NCBI RefSeq assembly: GCF_023702065.1
Contig: NZ_QFDM01000001.1
Coordinates: forward strand, 868,001-932,000
Direction: 5' to 3'
Length of the DNA: 64,000 nt
Source: Methanoculleus oceani
GTDB lineage: Archaea; Halobacteriota; Methanomicrobia; Methanomicrobiales; Methanoculleaceae
This document shows positions 17,165 through 25,452 of this stretch, piece after piece (the stretch's first letter is position 1; each line of letters begins with the position of its first letter). The notes beneath the pieces are model-generated. The model searched no databases. It saw only the letters and a program-made list of their open reading frames with translations, and was not told the origin of the DNA. The position numbers and the translations under genes were made by a program.

Positions 17165-17880
17165 TCTTTGCCGTCGTCGTCGTGGCCCTTGCGGTGCTGA
17201 CGAGCGATATCGTGATGCTTGCGGCCCTTGCGGGGGCGGTCGTAGCCGTGGCGATAGCGAGTGGGCTCGCCCGCGACCTCCTCCGCCAGGTTCCGCTGCT
17301 GCTCTCGCTCTCGGTGAGCCTGCTCGCCCTCACCATCCTCACCATCCGGAGCGGGGAGACCCTCTGCTACCTGGTCCCGGCGTCGGTCCCGGTCATCGGC
17401 GGGGCTTTCCCCGTCACGGTGGGGGCGATCGACCTTGCGCTCGCGATGTCGCTCCGGTTCGCGGCGATGCTCTTTGCATTCCAGCTCCTGATCATATCCA
17501 CCCAGCCGCGCGACCTCGTCCACGTCATGGACCGCCTCAGGATGCCGGTCGACTACACGCTCATGTTCCTGATTGCGCTCCGTTTCATCCCGAGCCTGCA
17601 GCTCGAAGGGAAGCGGATCCACGAGGCGCAGCTTGCCCGTGCCTACAACCCGGGAAAAGGCCTTGCCGGGAAGATAAGGGGGCTTTTCCCCATCATCATC
17701 CCGCTGGTCTCAAACTCCCTCGGGAAAGCCACGGTTCTTGGGCTGACAATCGATCTGAGGGGCTACCGTTCCGGCAGGCGGACGCCGATGCGGGACCTCG
17801 CCCCGGGCAGGGCCGACGTCGCCGGAATCTGCTGCATGGGCCTTCTCGTCGCAGGGTATTTGGCCGTTCTGATCGTATAA
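17095..17880 (+). CDS. ecfT: ECF transporter transmembrane (T) component
   Basis: The 261-residue membrane protein has the EcfT layout: N-terminal helix pair, four or five hydrophobic segments, and the coupling region with RDLVHVMDRLRMP, ALRFIPSLQLEGKRIHEAQLAR and LTIDLRGYRSG. The Ala-Arg coupling motifs bind the ATPase domains. GAGGAGG lies just before the ATG, which supports this start despite the overlap with the upstream gene. Together the three genes form a dedicated importer. Confidence 0.9.
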   Translation: MPEIMQYVTRESAFHRLHPLTKLIFAVVVVALAVLTSDIVMLAALAGAVVAVAIASGLARDLLRQVPLLLSLSVSLLALTILTIRSGETLCYLVPASVPVIGGAFPVTVGAIDLALAMSLRFAAMLFAFQLLIISTQPRDLVHVMDRLRMPVDYTLMFLIALRFIPSLQLEGKRIHEAQLARAYNPGKGLAGKIRGLFPIIIPLVSNSLGKATVLGLTIDLRGYRSGRRTPMRDLAPGRADVAGICCMGLLVAGYLAVLIV

Positions 17881-17886
17881 CGTGAT

Positions 17887-18312
17887 ATGCATACGGACGG
17901 GCCTTCTGCCACGATTCCGGAGGCGTTCGAGTTCTACCTGGGCGGGAGCGTCGGGCCGTCCCTCTACGTCAGGCTCGTGGACGGCCGGAACGGCCGGCTC
18001 CTCTACGAATGGGCGAGCGCCGGCGGCTACTCCGGGGTGGTGATGGAGGCGTCGCCCACACCGGAGGAATGGGCGCGGTTCCGGGAGACCGTGGATCGGC
18101 TCGGTGTCCGGGAGTGGGAGCCGGAGTACGTCTCCGCCCACTCCTGCTGCGACGTCACCTACTGGCACCTGCGGATGGAGATGGACGGGCACAGCGTCGT
18201 CGTGCGGGGCGCAAACGCCTACCCGGGCTCGTCCGGGCCGGAGGTCTCGAAGCAGTTCCGCGAGTTCCGCGCGGCGGTGGAGCGGCTGATCGGGCGGGAG
18301 CCCTTTCCTTGA
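17887..18312 (+). CDS. Small protein of unknown function
   Basis: I do not recognise this 141-residue protein. It is soluble, with no signal peptide or membrane helix, and reads like a single alpha/beta domain: EFYLGGSVGPSLYVRLVDG, then TPEEWARFRETVDRLGVREWEPEY and SCCDVTYWHLRMEMDG. Codon use matches neighbouring genes and it starts six bases after ecfT. It may be transcribed with the transporter, but nothing links it to transport. Confidence 0.65.
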   Translation: MHTDGPSATIPEAFEFYLGGSVGPSLYVRLVDGRNGRLLYEWASAGGYSGVVMEASPTPEEWARFRETVDRLGVREWEPEYVSAHSCCDVTYWHLRMEMDGHSVVVRGANAYPGSSGPEVSKQFREFRAAVERLIGREPFP

Positions 18313-18396
18313 GGTTTCGGGAAGGTTCACGGAGACCATGCCCGTCATAACGGTTGAGTTAACCTCATACTCTCGGATAACCAAGAGATCTGGCAT

Positions 18397-19362
18397 ATGG
18401 GCAATCTGAATGTTGCCGTGCTGGGACCCGCCGGTTATGCAAAGGACCTCGGGAAGAAGGGCACGGAATCCGATATCACCTTCTATAACCTGAAGAAGGG
18501 CGACGATACCGTCACCATCATCGAACCGACACGGTATCCCGAGCGGCTGGCCCCGCTCTTTTATGCCGCATCGATGGCGGATGCGGTTCTCATCGTGGTG
18601 AGCGAGATCACCCCGACGTTCGGGGAGTGGGTGCTGATGCTCGACGAGGTCGGGGTGAAGCAGGGCTACATCGTCCTCCAGAACTACGTAACCCCCGATG
18701 AGGTCGCGCCGCTCCTGCGCGGGACGGTGCTCGAGCGCTATGAGTTCGTAGACGTCGACCCGATCGCGCTGCGCGACCGTCTGCTTCGCGAGGCGCACGC
18801 ACGCCCCTCCGTCCCGCCCGGCGCCGGTGCCGTGGGAACGATCCCCATCGATCACCACTTCAACGTTCGCGGCATCGGGACGGTCATCCTCGGCGGCGTG
18901 GTGCGCGGCGGTATCAGGAAACACGATTCCCTGAAGGTCTACCCGGGAGAGCAGGCGATCACGGTACGGTCCATCCAGAAGCACGACGACGACTTCGACT
19001 GGGCCGCCGAGGGCGACCGTGTGGGGCTCGCGCTCAAGAACATTGAGTCCGACGACCTCGACCGCGGGTTTGTCCTCTCAGACGATCCCGCGCTCCGGAC
19101 CGGTATAAACCTCGAGGCACGGGCGACCCTGGTCAGGTACTGGCCGGCGCCGCTCACGGTGGGGACGGTCCTCCACCTCGGCCACTGGATGCAGTTCATC
19201 CCGGCGCGGGTGGAAGCGGTGCGGGACGACGGGAACTGGCGGCAACCGACGCTCACGCTTGCGCTGGAGAAAGACCTCGTCTACCTCCCCGGCGACACGG
19301 CAGTGCTCCACTACCTCGAGGGCGGGAAACTCCGGATCGCCGGGCATATCGAACTGTCCTGA
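18397..19362 (+). CDS. SelB-like EF-Tu family protein without GTPase motifs (aSelBL-like)
   Basis: The 321-residue protein has the layout of translational GTPases: an N-terminal Rossmann-like domain (residues 1-125), then beta-barrel domain 2 (FNVRGIGTVILGGVVRGGIRKHD, about 150-225) and domain 3. The P-loop position reads GPAGYAKDLGKKG with no GKS/T, and DxxG and NKxD are also missing, so it should not hydrolyse GTP. This fits the archaeal SelB-like family described in methanogens. No selenocysteine-encoding gene is seen in this window. Confidence 0.75.
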   Translation: MGNLNVAVLGPAGYAKDLGKKGTESDITFYNLKKGDDTVTIIEPTRYPERLAPLFYAASMADAVLIVVSEITPTFGEWVLMLDEVGVKQGYIVLQNYVTPDEVAPLLRGTVLERYEFVDVDPIALRDRLLREAHARPSVPPGAGAVGTIPIDHHFNVRGIGTVILGGVVRGGIRKHDSLKVYPGEQAITVRSIQKHDDDFDWAAEGDRVGLALKNIESDDLDRGFVLSDDPALRTGINLEARATLVRYWPAPLTVGTVLHLGHWMQFIPARVEAVRDDGNWRQPTLTLALEKDLVYLPGDTAVLHYLEGGKLRIAGHIELS

Positions 19363-19617
19363 GCGGTTGCGGCGGGAACATCCCCGTCTTCACCATACTC
19401 TTCTTTTTGAGCACTTTGACCTGGTGGAGTTCCTGTTCTGCGTACCTGACAATTCCCTCGGGCTCCATCCGGCACAAATGTCGAGGGGGCTTGCGTCCCT
19501 TCTGCTGGCCTTTTCCGGGTCCATCATGCCCCGGGGTGTCGGTTGCATCCGGAAACCTGTATGATTCACACCCGGCGGGTGCATCTCCCGGGACAGCCAC
19601 GGCGACCCGTACAACGT

Positions 19618-19625
19618 AAAAAAAA
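19618..19625 (-). terminator. T-run terminator after mtrH
   Basis: Eight consecutive T residues on the minus strand follow the mtrH stop after a short GC-rich stretch, the common form of archaeal intrinsic terminator. The remainder of 19363-19633 has no gene I can support. Confidence 0.6.
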
Positions 19626-19633
19626 GTGGGGTT

Positions 19634-20671
19634 TTAGACGAGTTTGAAGAGCGGGTGAGTGTCGACCTTGGGCTCGACACCGAAGTCGCGTGCCGCTTCC
19701 AGCACAACGATGTCGGTGTAGGCCTGTGCGGTGATCATCGCCTCGACATTCTCGATCGGGCCGTACATGATCAGGTCGGCACCGAGCGTGCTTGCAATCA
19801 TGTTGCAGCCGATATCGGGTGCAGACCAGGCTGCCTGGCGCATTCCATCCACGCCACCGAGGTAGTGGTGGGTGAGCTGCTCGATAAGGGCATCTTTGCC
19901 CTCGAGGCCGGCCAGCTGCTGTGAGGGGACTTTCTTCGTTCCCTTCCACCGCTTCAGCCAGGTCCAGGAGACGGTCATGTTGTGGTAAGCACCACCGGTC
20001 GGCAGACCGTGAATCGCCTTGCAGGCGAGGATCTCACGATATGAACCGCCGGAGCCGAGACCGAGCGGGGTTGCTGCGGTATCGAGGATCGGGCGGGTGA
20101 TGCCGCACTTCTCCGCGATCTCGAGCATACCCATCTCCTGTCCGGCGACACCGCCCTCGACCAGAACCTTCTCACGGCCGGCGACCGACGGGTCGGCGGG
20201 GTTGAAGGCGAGGACGATGGCTGCGTTCACATCGCTCTTGGCCAGCGCCTCGATGTTCTCCGGTCCGATCGAACCGTTGATCGAGTTGTAGATCGCACGG
20301 TCGGCGGTGCCCGACTGGGTGACGTACTCGCACGCATGGGCGAGCGCCGCCGGGACGGACGAGTCCATCAGGAACGCGGTCTTATCATCGATGCTGCAGA
20401 ACCAGTCGATGTAGCTCTCGAAGGCCTCGCCGTACTCTCCGATGATCTGGATGAAGTGCGGAATGCCGGTGATATCCGAGAGTTCCTGGCAGCGGTTCCA
20501 GAGTCCCTCTGCCTTTGGTTTGTCAATCTTTCCGGTGTGGTCATCCAGAACTACTTCGTGCTTGTTGTAGAAGATGGATGCACCGAGCACGGTCGGGTAC
20601 TCTCCAGGCTGCCCGCCGATCATGGTACCGTTGAAGTCGTGTACCGTCTGCTCTTTTTCGAATTTGAACAT
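19634..20671 (-). CDS. mtrH: Tetrahydromethanopterin S-methyltransferase subunit H
   Basis: MtrH moves the methyl group from methyl-tetrahydromethanopterin to the Co(I) corrinoid on MtrA. The 345-residue protein starts MFKFEKEQ and has the conserved GGQPGEYPTVLGASIFYNKHEVV region, a TIM-barrel body, and the C-terminal segment ending FGVEPKVDTHPLFKLV. The ATG at 20671 is preferred: GGAGG lies ten bases upstream, whereas the TTG at 20680 is too close to it. It is the last gene of the mtr operon. Confidence 0.95.
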   Translation of the reverse strand: MFKFEKEQTVHDFNGTMIGGQPGEYPTVLGASIFYNKHEVVLDDHTGKIDKPKAEGLWNRCQELSDITGIPHFIQIIGEYGEAFESYIDWFCSIDDKTAFLMDSSVPAALAHACEYVTQSGTADRAIYNSINGSIGPENIEALAKSDVNAAIVLAFNPADPSVAGREKVLVEGGVAGQEMGMLEIAEKCGITRPILDTAATPLGLGSGGSYREILACKAIHGLPTGGAYHNMTVSWTWLKRWKGTKKVPSQQLAGLEGKDALIEQLTHHYLGGVDGMRQAAWSAPDIGCNMIASTLGADLIMYGPIENVEAMITAQAYTDIVVLEAARDFGVEPKVDTHPLFKLV

Positions 20672-20686
20672 ATTCGTCAATCCTCC

Positions 20687-21427
20687 TTACAGGTACCCAA
20701 TCAATTTGGGCAGTAATACCAACAACATCATGAATACAATCAAACCTGCGACCAGTCCGTACAGGATGCCGATATCGCGCCCGACTTTTCTTCCGACGCG
20801 CTGGGCTATCTCTGCATCGACGAACTCTATCCTCTCCTCGATAGCGTTGAGCCGCTCCTCGATCTCAAGGAACTGCGGGTTTGCGCCTGCAGCGGCAACT
20901 TCCACGCCGGCACCGCCCGCTTCCTTGACCTCGACGATCATGGGTTCTGCGCCGAAGGCACCGGGATCTCTGGCCTTGAGCTCGTCGATCTTGGCCTTGA
21001 TGGTCCCCATGTCTTCGCTTTCCATGATGTTGACCATCTCGATCTGGTCCTGGAAGCGCTTGATCGCATCGTCGGAGAGGTTCTCGATGAACGGGATGGC
21101 TCCCTGGGCTCCGACGATCTTACCGCCGGAGACTCCGCCGGCATGCAGAGCGATGAAGCTCTGACCGGAGAGATGCCCCTTGACCTCCGTACCACAGCAG
21201 AGGATGAACCTGATGTTGGGGTTGGAGATGACGTTCGCGATGATCTTCTCGATACCGAGGTTCTCGGTCTTACAGGACCCGGCGATTGCCGCTCCGGCGT
21301 TGCAGATGCCCTGCTCATCGAGGTGGGATCCCATGGTGACGACGCCGACGCAGCTCTGTGCATCTCCCGTGTGAAAGTCTCCCTGGGCAATCGGCCATCC
21401 ACTGGCCGGTGATTTCTTCTCAACCAT
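20687..21427 (-). CDS. mtrG: MtrA-MtrG fusion: extra corrinoid domain joined to methyltransferase subunit G
   Basis: Residues 1 to about 172 are identical to the MtrA in the same operon, including the corrinoid-ligating His in EVKGHLSG (residue 85). After a short linker (GVEVAAAG), residues 181-246 are Mtr[21 protein letters not shown], the [15 protein letters not shown] signature, then one membrane helix. It sits in the normal mtrG position between mtrF and mtrH. MtrG elsewhere is about 70-85 residues, so this is an in-frame chimera with an MtrA cobamide domain. The MtrA-specific membrane anchor is missing and the MtrG helix takes its place. Initiation is probably coupled to mtrF, whose stop lies one base upstream. 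Confidence 0.9.
   Translation of the reverse strand: MVEKKSPASGWPIAQGDFHTGDAQSCVGVVTMGSHLDEQGICNAGAAIAGSCKTENLGIEKIIANVISNPNIRFILCCGTEVKGHLSGQSFIALHAGGVSGGKIVGAQGAIPFIENLSDDAIKRFQDQIEMVNIMESEDMGTIKAKIDELKARDPGAFGAEPMIVEVKEAGGAGVEVAAAGANPQFLEIEERLNAIEERIEFVDAEIAQRVGRKVGRDIGILYGLVAGLIVFMMLLVLLPKLIGYL
20919..21427. repeat. Direct repeat copy 1: MtrA corrinoid-domain sequence in the fusion gene
   Basis: This segment matches 21858-22366 at a constant offset of 939 bases. Bases 20919-21316 (398 bases) show no difference. Six substitutions, all silent, lie between 21317 and 21387. The similarity stops at 20918, the end of the MtrA domain. Confidence 0.92.
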
Positions 21428-21428
21428 G

Positions 21429-21638
21429 TTAGATCGCCCCCAGCATCAGTGCCGGAACCAGGATGAAGAGCATGATGATGCCGAGCCCGACTGCGAACCC
21501 GACGATGCCCATGCCCATGATGCCTGACTCGAGTTTTGTCGTGCGGGCAAGGATCTGTGCCTTGTACCGGATGGCGCCCATCATTCTGTTGATCGAGGTC
21601 ATCCGGATGGGGCCTGCCTGTGTAACTTCTTCTGCCAT
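21429..21638 (-). CDS. mtrF: Tetrahydromethanopterin S-methyltransferase subunit F
   Basis: The 69-residue protein has the MtrF pattern: a short soluble N-terminus ([31 protein letters not shown]) and one C-terminal membrane helix rich in Gly, Met and Ile. MtrF is a small subunit of the Na+-translocating Mtr complex, packed with MtrA, B and G. It lies between the two MtrA-type genes, five bases after mtrA and one base before the fusion gene. Confidence 0.93.
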   Translation of the reverse strand: MAEEVTQAGPIRMTSINRMMGAIRYKAQILARTTKLESGIMGMGIVGFAVGLGIIMLFILVPALMLGAI

Positions 21639-21643
21639 CTATC

Positions 21644-22366
21644 TCACCCCAGCAGGATGAACCCCAGGATCACGAACGAGACGATCAGGCCGATCATGAG
21701 GCCCTCGATCTTGCCCGAGTAAACACCGGCGGCAAACTTGTTGCGGTAACCGATGTCGGTGACCATCCGCTCGATGACCTTCATCCGTGCGTGTATCAGT
21801 GCCAGTTCGCCAGAGAGCGGCTGTACTTCGCCGGTCACTTCCTCTGCCGCACCGCCTGCTTCCTTGACCTCGACGATCATGGGTTCTGCGCCGAAGGCAC
21901 CGGGATCTCTGGCCTTGAGCTCGTCGATCTTGGCCTTGATGGTCCCCATGTCTTCGCTTTCCATGATGTTGACCATCTCGATCTGGTCCTGGAAGCGCTT
22001 GATCGCATCGTCGGAGAGGTTCTCGATGAACGGGATGGCTCCCTGGGCTCCGACGATCTTACCGCCGGAGACTCCGCCGGCATGCAGAGCGATGAAGCTC
22101 TGACCGGAGAGATGCCCCTTGACCTCCGTACCACAGCAGAGGATGAACCTGATGTTGGGGTTGGAGATGACGTTCGCGATGATCTTCTCGATACCGAGGT
22201 TCTCGGTCTTACAGGACCCGGCGATTGCCGCTCCGGCGTTGCAGATGCCCTGCTCGTCGAGGTGGGATCCCATGGTGACGACGCCGACGCAGCTCTGTGC
22301 ATCGCCTGTGTGGAAGTCGCCCTGAGCAATCGGCCATCCACTGGCCGGTGATTTCTTCTCAACCAT
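21644..22366 (-). CDS. mtrA: Tetrahydromethanopterin S-methyltransferase subunit A
   Basis: MtrA carries the 5'-hydroxybenzimidazolyl cobamide that receives the methyl group from MtrH and passes it to coenzyme M. The 240-residue protein has the corrinoid domain ([38 protein letters not shown], and the ligating His85 in VKGHLSG) and a single C-terminal membrane helix (about residues 215-238). The ATG at 22366 follows GAGGTGAAGAAC; an in-frame GTG at 22375 is part of that binding site. Its first about 172 residues are duplicated in the mtrA::G fusion downstream. Confidence 0.96.
   Translation of the reverse strand: MVEKKSPASGWPIAQGDFHTGDAQSCVGVVTMGSHLDEQGICNAGAAIAGSCKTENLGIEKIIANVISNPNIRFILCCGTEVKGHLSGQSFIALHAGGVSGGKIVGAQGAIPFIENLSDDAIKRFQDQIEMVNIMESEDMGTIKAKIDELKARDPGAFGAEPMIVEVKEAGGAAEEVTGEVQPLSGELALIHARMKVIERMVTDIGYRNKFAAGVYSGKIEGLMIGLIVSFVILGFILLG
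21858..22366. repeat. Direct repeat copy 2: corrinoid-domain sequence in mtrA
   Basis: This is the partner of 20919-21427. The two copies lie in the same orientation, are separated by mtrF and the 3' end of mtrA, and differ at six silent positions in 509 bases. Confidence 0.92.
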
Positions 22367-22376
22367 GTTCTTCACC

Positions 22377-22661
22377 TCACAGCAGTCCTAATACTATGAC
22401 ACCGGCAACCAGAAGGCCGATTGCCATGCCATACCAGAATGCGGTCACGCCTCCGGCGACGTTGAGAACTCCCTCCCTGTTCGGGAACGATGCCAGGAAG
22501 TTGCCCTCCCCGGAGAGCATGCCGACCAGGTCGTCGGTGATCTTCTCGAGTTCCGCTACCTGCTCGAGCACGGGGGTGTACGAGACACCGGCAGTGGTGA
22601 CGATACCGACCATCGGGTCGACGACCAGTCCGTACTCAGGCAGTACCTGAATGTATGCCAT
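22377..22661 (-). CDS. mtrB: Tetrahydromethanopterin S-methyltransferase subunit B
   Basis: The 94-residue protein has the MtrB pattern: an N-terminal beta segment ([18 protein letters not shown]), a short helical middle ([19 protein letters not shown]) and one C-terminal membrane helix. MtrB is a small subunit of the Mtr complex and packs with the MtrA, F and G helices. It follows mtrC with no gap, and the mtrA ribosome binding site begins right after its stop. Confidence 0.93.
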   Translation of the reverse strand: MAYIQVLPEYGLVVDPMVGIVTTAGVSYTPVLEQVAELEKITDDLVGMLSGEGNFLASFPNREGVLNVAGGVTAFWYGMAIGLLVAGVIVLGLL

Positions 22662-23513
22662 TTAGGCACCTCCCTTGGGCTCCAGGATCGGCTTTGCGTC
22701 GAGCCATGCGTAGGCGTCACGCTTCGCAAGCGCGATGTACCGCGTGTAGGTGTAGAACCACCCGATGACGGAGACCAGCAGCGCGACGAGAGCGGGGAGG
22801 AACCCGATGAACGCGAACGAGATGATCGCAACGGTGATCATGCTCAGGAATCCGCACTCCGCGGCGAGCATGAGCGTCCGGTCCTGCTGCTCCCCCGGCC
22901 CGAGACAGGCGTTGAAGGAGTGCTGGATGGCGATGGCACCGAGCATGAAGATCACGGCGATGATGCTGCCGCCGATGAGGGAAGCTTCGTAGGTCTGCAC
23001 CGCGAATCCGAGGATGACGACCGTGCCGGTGATCATGCCGAGGAATTCGAACGTTCCGCAGGCCATTGCTGCGAGGCCGAGCACGGTCATCGCGCCGACG
23101 ATCGCGAGTTCGGTCAGGGAGATGATCATGACCGGGATGTCCATCCGGACGACGTTGTTCGCCAGTACTCCGGCGACCGCACCGATGATCGCGGCGACGA
23201 TGATCGCAACGATGGGTGCGAGGATGCCGGTCGTGGCTCCGAAGAGCGCGCCGACGACACCGGACCCGAGCGCGATCATACCCGCCGACGGGACACCGGT
23301 ACCGAGACCGTAGCTGCAGAGGTGCTTGATCGTGTCGGTACCCCAGATGAGCGCGGCCACGGCAGCAAGCCCGCCGAAGAACGCGAAGTACTGGGTGTTG
23401 GTGACCGTGTTCAGGTATGTCAGGTAGATGAGGACGAGCGATCCCACGAGCCCGTAGATCAGGATCTGGTTGTGGGGGATGCCGCCTGCTCCTACTTCAA
23501 TTTTTACCGACAT
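22662..23513 (-). CDS. mtrC: Tetrahydromethanopterin S-methyltransferase subunit C
   Basis: The 283-residue integral membrane protein has about seven or eight predicted helices, an N-terminal GAGGIPHNQILIYGLVGS and the C-terminal YTYTRYIALAKRDAYAWLDAKPI typical of MtrC. With MtrD and MtrE it forms the membrane part of Mtr through which Na+ is thought to move. It is flanked directly by mtrD and mtrB with no spacing. Confidence 0.94.
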   Translation of the reverse strand: MSVKIEVGAGGIPHNQILIYGLVGSLVLIYLTYLNTVTNTQYFAFFGGLAAVAALIWGTDTIKHLCSYGLGTGVPSAGMIALGSGVVGALFGATTGILAPIVAIIVAAIIGAVAGVLANNVVRMDIPVMIISLTELAIVGAMTVLGLAAMACGTFEFLGMITGTVVILGFAVQTYEASLIGGSIIAVIFMLGAIAIQHSFNACLGPGEQQDRTLMLAAECGFLSMITVAIISFAFIGFLPALVALLVSVIGWFYTYTRYIALAKRDAYAWLDAKPILEPKGGA

Positions 23514-24365
23514 TTAGAATACCCCCACCAGTTCGAGCAGCGCGATCGCGAAGAAGCCTGCAACGGCGGATGCCGCAGCGGCTGCGATGACTGCTCTCGG
23601 GAATCTCTTGAACTTGGGGTCGTGCGGCCCTTCGATCGTACCGGTGATGTTGTACGCGGCAAGCACGGCGTTCATCAGGAACAGACCGACCGCGAAGATA
23701 CCGGCAAGCGAGATGGCGACGGGCGCGATCTGCTCGACCGTTGCGTTCAGGAGTACGGGCAGCTGCGCCTGGTAGACGTCGAGGAGCTCGAGGTAGATGA
23801 GCGTTCCCCCAAGACCACCGAGTGCGCCGCCGATGACACCGCCGACCCAGGAGATGAACGGGAGGCCGTGCCCCTCGGTACCCTGGCTCTTGTACTCGGG
23901 GAAGGTGTCGCCCGTGATCGGGTCCTTATCGACCTTACCTGAAGCGGACGGGATACCCATACCGAAGACGTAGATGACGTTGACCATCGTACAGGTGATC
24001 GCCATTAAGAGCCCGCCGCCGACCGCACCGCCCGCGAGGGCGACAGCGAGTCCGAAGGGGGCGGCCCATGCGCCACCGAAGAGTCCGGCAAGGCCGGCAC
24101 CGGCAGCGAGCATCGCGACACCGGTCGCGATACCGGGTGCCTGTCCCATTGCAGCGGGAGCACCGCCGACCGGGACGAAGTGGACGCCGAATCCGATCAG
24201 GACGCCGCCGATGATGATGCCGAGGAGCGCGATCACGCCTGCCATCTGTACGAGGAAGAAGGCGAGCGCAAGCGCGACGATGATAAGAACAATACTGAGA
24301 ACGAGGCCCATTGCCGTCGGGGGCTGGACGCCTCCTGTCTGTTTAGGTCCGCCGAGTGCGCTCAT
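23514..24365 (-). CDS. mtrD: Tetrahydromethanopterin S-methyltransferase subunit D
   Basis: The 283-residue membrane protein matches MtrD: several Gly/Ala-rich helices, the cytoplasmic loop GMGIPSASGKVDKDPITGDTFPEYKSQGTEGHGLPF with its acidic and Lys residues, and a C-terminal helix. It belongs to the membrane core of the complex. The ATG overlaps the mtrE stop by four bases. Confidence 0.95.
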   Translation of the reverse strand: MSALGGPKQTGGVQPPTAMGLVLSIVLIIVALALAFFLVQMAGVIALLGIIIGGVLIGFGVHFVPVGGAPAAMGQAPGIATGVAMLAAGAGLAGLFGGAWAAPFGLAVALAGGAVGGGLLMAITCTMVNVIYVFGMGIPSASGKVDKDPITGDTFPEYKSQGTEGHGLPFISWVGGVIGGALGGLGGTLIYLELLDVYQAQLPVLLNATVEQIAPVAISLAGIFAVGLFLMNAVLAAYNITGTIEGPHDPKFKRFPRAVIAAAAASAVAGFFAIALLELVGVF

Positions 24366-25258
24366 GATGATGCCTCCTCAGGAGCCGTGTAGGGTCCGAA
24401 GGTCTTCCTTGCCCAGACCTCGATGTAGCGGTCGATGATGGCAAAGATCAGGATCACGATGACGCCGACGATGATCGGTCCCCAGACGTTGAGCTCTTCA
24501 AAGACCACGGTACGCCAGAGTTCGAAGAAAACGATCAGGCCAAAGCAAATACCCGACGCGGGGCCGCCGAGTTTGGCGCTGAAAAAGCCGTTGTCGAGCG
24601 AGTTCCGCTGGCCGGCTTCGGCGTAGCGGACGATGTTGCCGGACGCGGAGATCGGAACGCCTGCTCCGAACTTCTGCTCCTGGTACTGCCGCTCCTTTCC
24701 GTAGAACGGGTTACCTGTCGCAGACCCGGCTGCACCGAGCGCGATACCCCATACGAGGCCCAGAAGCGGGAGCGGGAAGGGGTGGCCGAGCGCGCTGATC
24801 ATCAGGTGACACATCGCGACGGTCGTGAAGATTGCTACGAACGCGTGTGCCATGGTCACGGTCGTCATCGACTTCAAGATGTCGATATAGACCGGCTGTC
24901 CAAATTTGGCGAGACTTGCAGTACGGCCGAGGTATGCGGTTGTCGCATAGACGCCCTGCACGAAGACCGCGAGAGCGCTCCCGAGAACGATTGCAAGTAT
25001 CGGGTTTATCTGCATCGCCATGAATGCCCAGGCAAGGCCTGCACCCAGAGCAACCCATAAGCCATACGCGGGGGGTTCACCGGCAACTGCCTTGTTGAAG
25101 ATGCGGTGAATATATCCCATCTGCGGAGCCAGCTGAACCTGAGAGTTCGGGTCACCCTGTGATCCGATATCAGACTCAGTGTCTTCCGCAGCGCCGGCGA
25201 CGGTTGCAAGAGCACCTGCCAATGCGGTAATGCCGATGCCAAATACGATCTCTTCCAT
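24362..25258 (-). CDS. mtrE: Tetrahydromethanopterin S-methyltransferase subunit E
   Basis: The 298-residue protein is MtrE, the large membrane subunit believed to couple demethylation of the corrinoid to Na+ export. It shows an N-terminal helix, the acidic loop AAEDTESDIGSQGDPNSQVQL, repeated hydrophobic helices, the YGKERQYQEQKFGAG loop and the C-terminal DRYIEVWARKTFGPY. It is the first gene of the mtr operon, with GGAGGATG upstream and its own promoter candidate. Confidence 0.96.
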   Translation of the reverse strand: MEEIVFGIGITALAGALATVAGAAEDTESDIGSQGDPNSQVQLAPQMGYIHRIFNKAVAGEPPAYGLWVALGAGLAWAFMAMQINPILAIVLGSALAVFVQGVYATTAYLGRTASLAKFGQPVYIDILKSMTTVTMAHAFVAIFTTVAMCHLMISALGHPFPLPLLGLVWGIALGAAGSATGNPFYGKERQYQEQKFGAGVPISASGNIVRYAEAGQRNSLDNGFFSAKLGGPASGICFGLIVFFELWRTVVFEELNVWGPIIVGVIVILIFAIIDRYIEVWARKTFGPYTAPEEASS

Positions 25259-25336
25259 TCAGCATCCTCCTCTGGCGCTCACGGCACCAGAGTATGAGTT
25301 CAAAACCTTTTTGGTTCATTTAACAGTTGTTTATGA

Positions 25337-25356
25337 CTTAATTAAAGGTTTCGAAA
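25337..25356 (-). promoter_or_regulatory. Putative BRE and TATA box for the mtr operon
   Basis: On the minus strand the sequence TTCGAAACCTTTAATTAAG combines a CGAAA factor-B element with an AT-rich TATA element, close to the archaeal consensus. It lies about 80-95 bases ahead of the mtrE start and downstream of the mcrA T-run terminator, so mtr can be transcribed independently of mcr. Confidence 0.65.
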
Positions 25357-25432
25357 AGTTGCGCCGTTATCGCAACGAAACGTAAAAAATCGGCTAAAAT
25401 ACCCTTTTTAGGCATGTGGGGTTACGCTAGGG

Positions 25433-25440
25433 AAAAAAAA
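25433..25440 (-). terminator. T-run terminator after mcrA
   Basis: Eight consecutive T residues on the minus strand start 13 bases after the mcrA stop. It separates the mcr operon from the downstream mtr promoter, although read-through is possible. Confidence 0.6.
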
Positions 25441-25452
25441 GTTGAGTTGGGT

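Noticed and set aside
21429-21638. mtrF as an MtrA-MtrF fusion
   Set aside because: MtrF is separate and of normal length here; only the mtrG position carries the extra MtrA domain.
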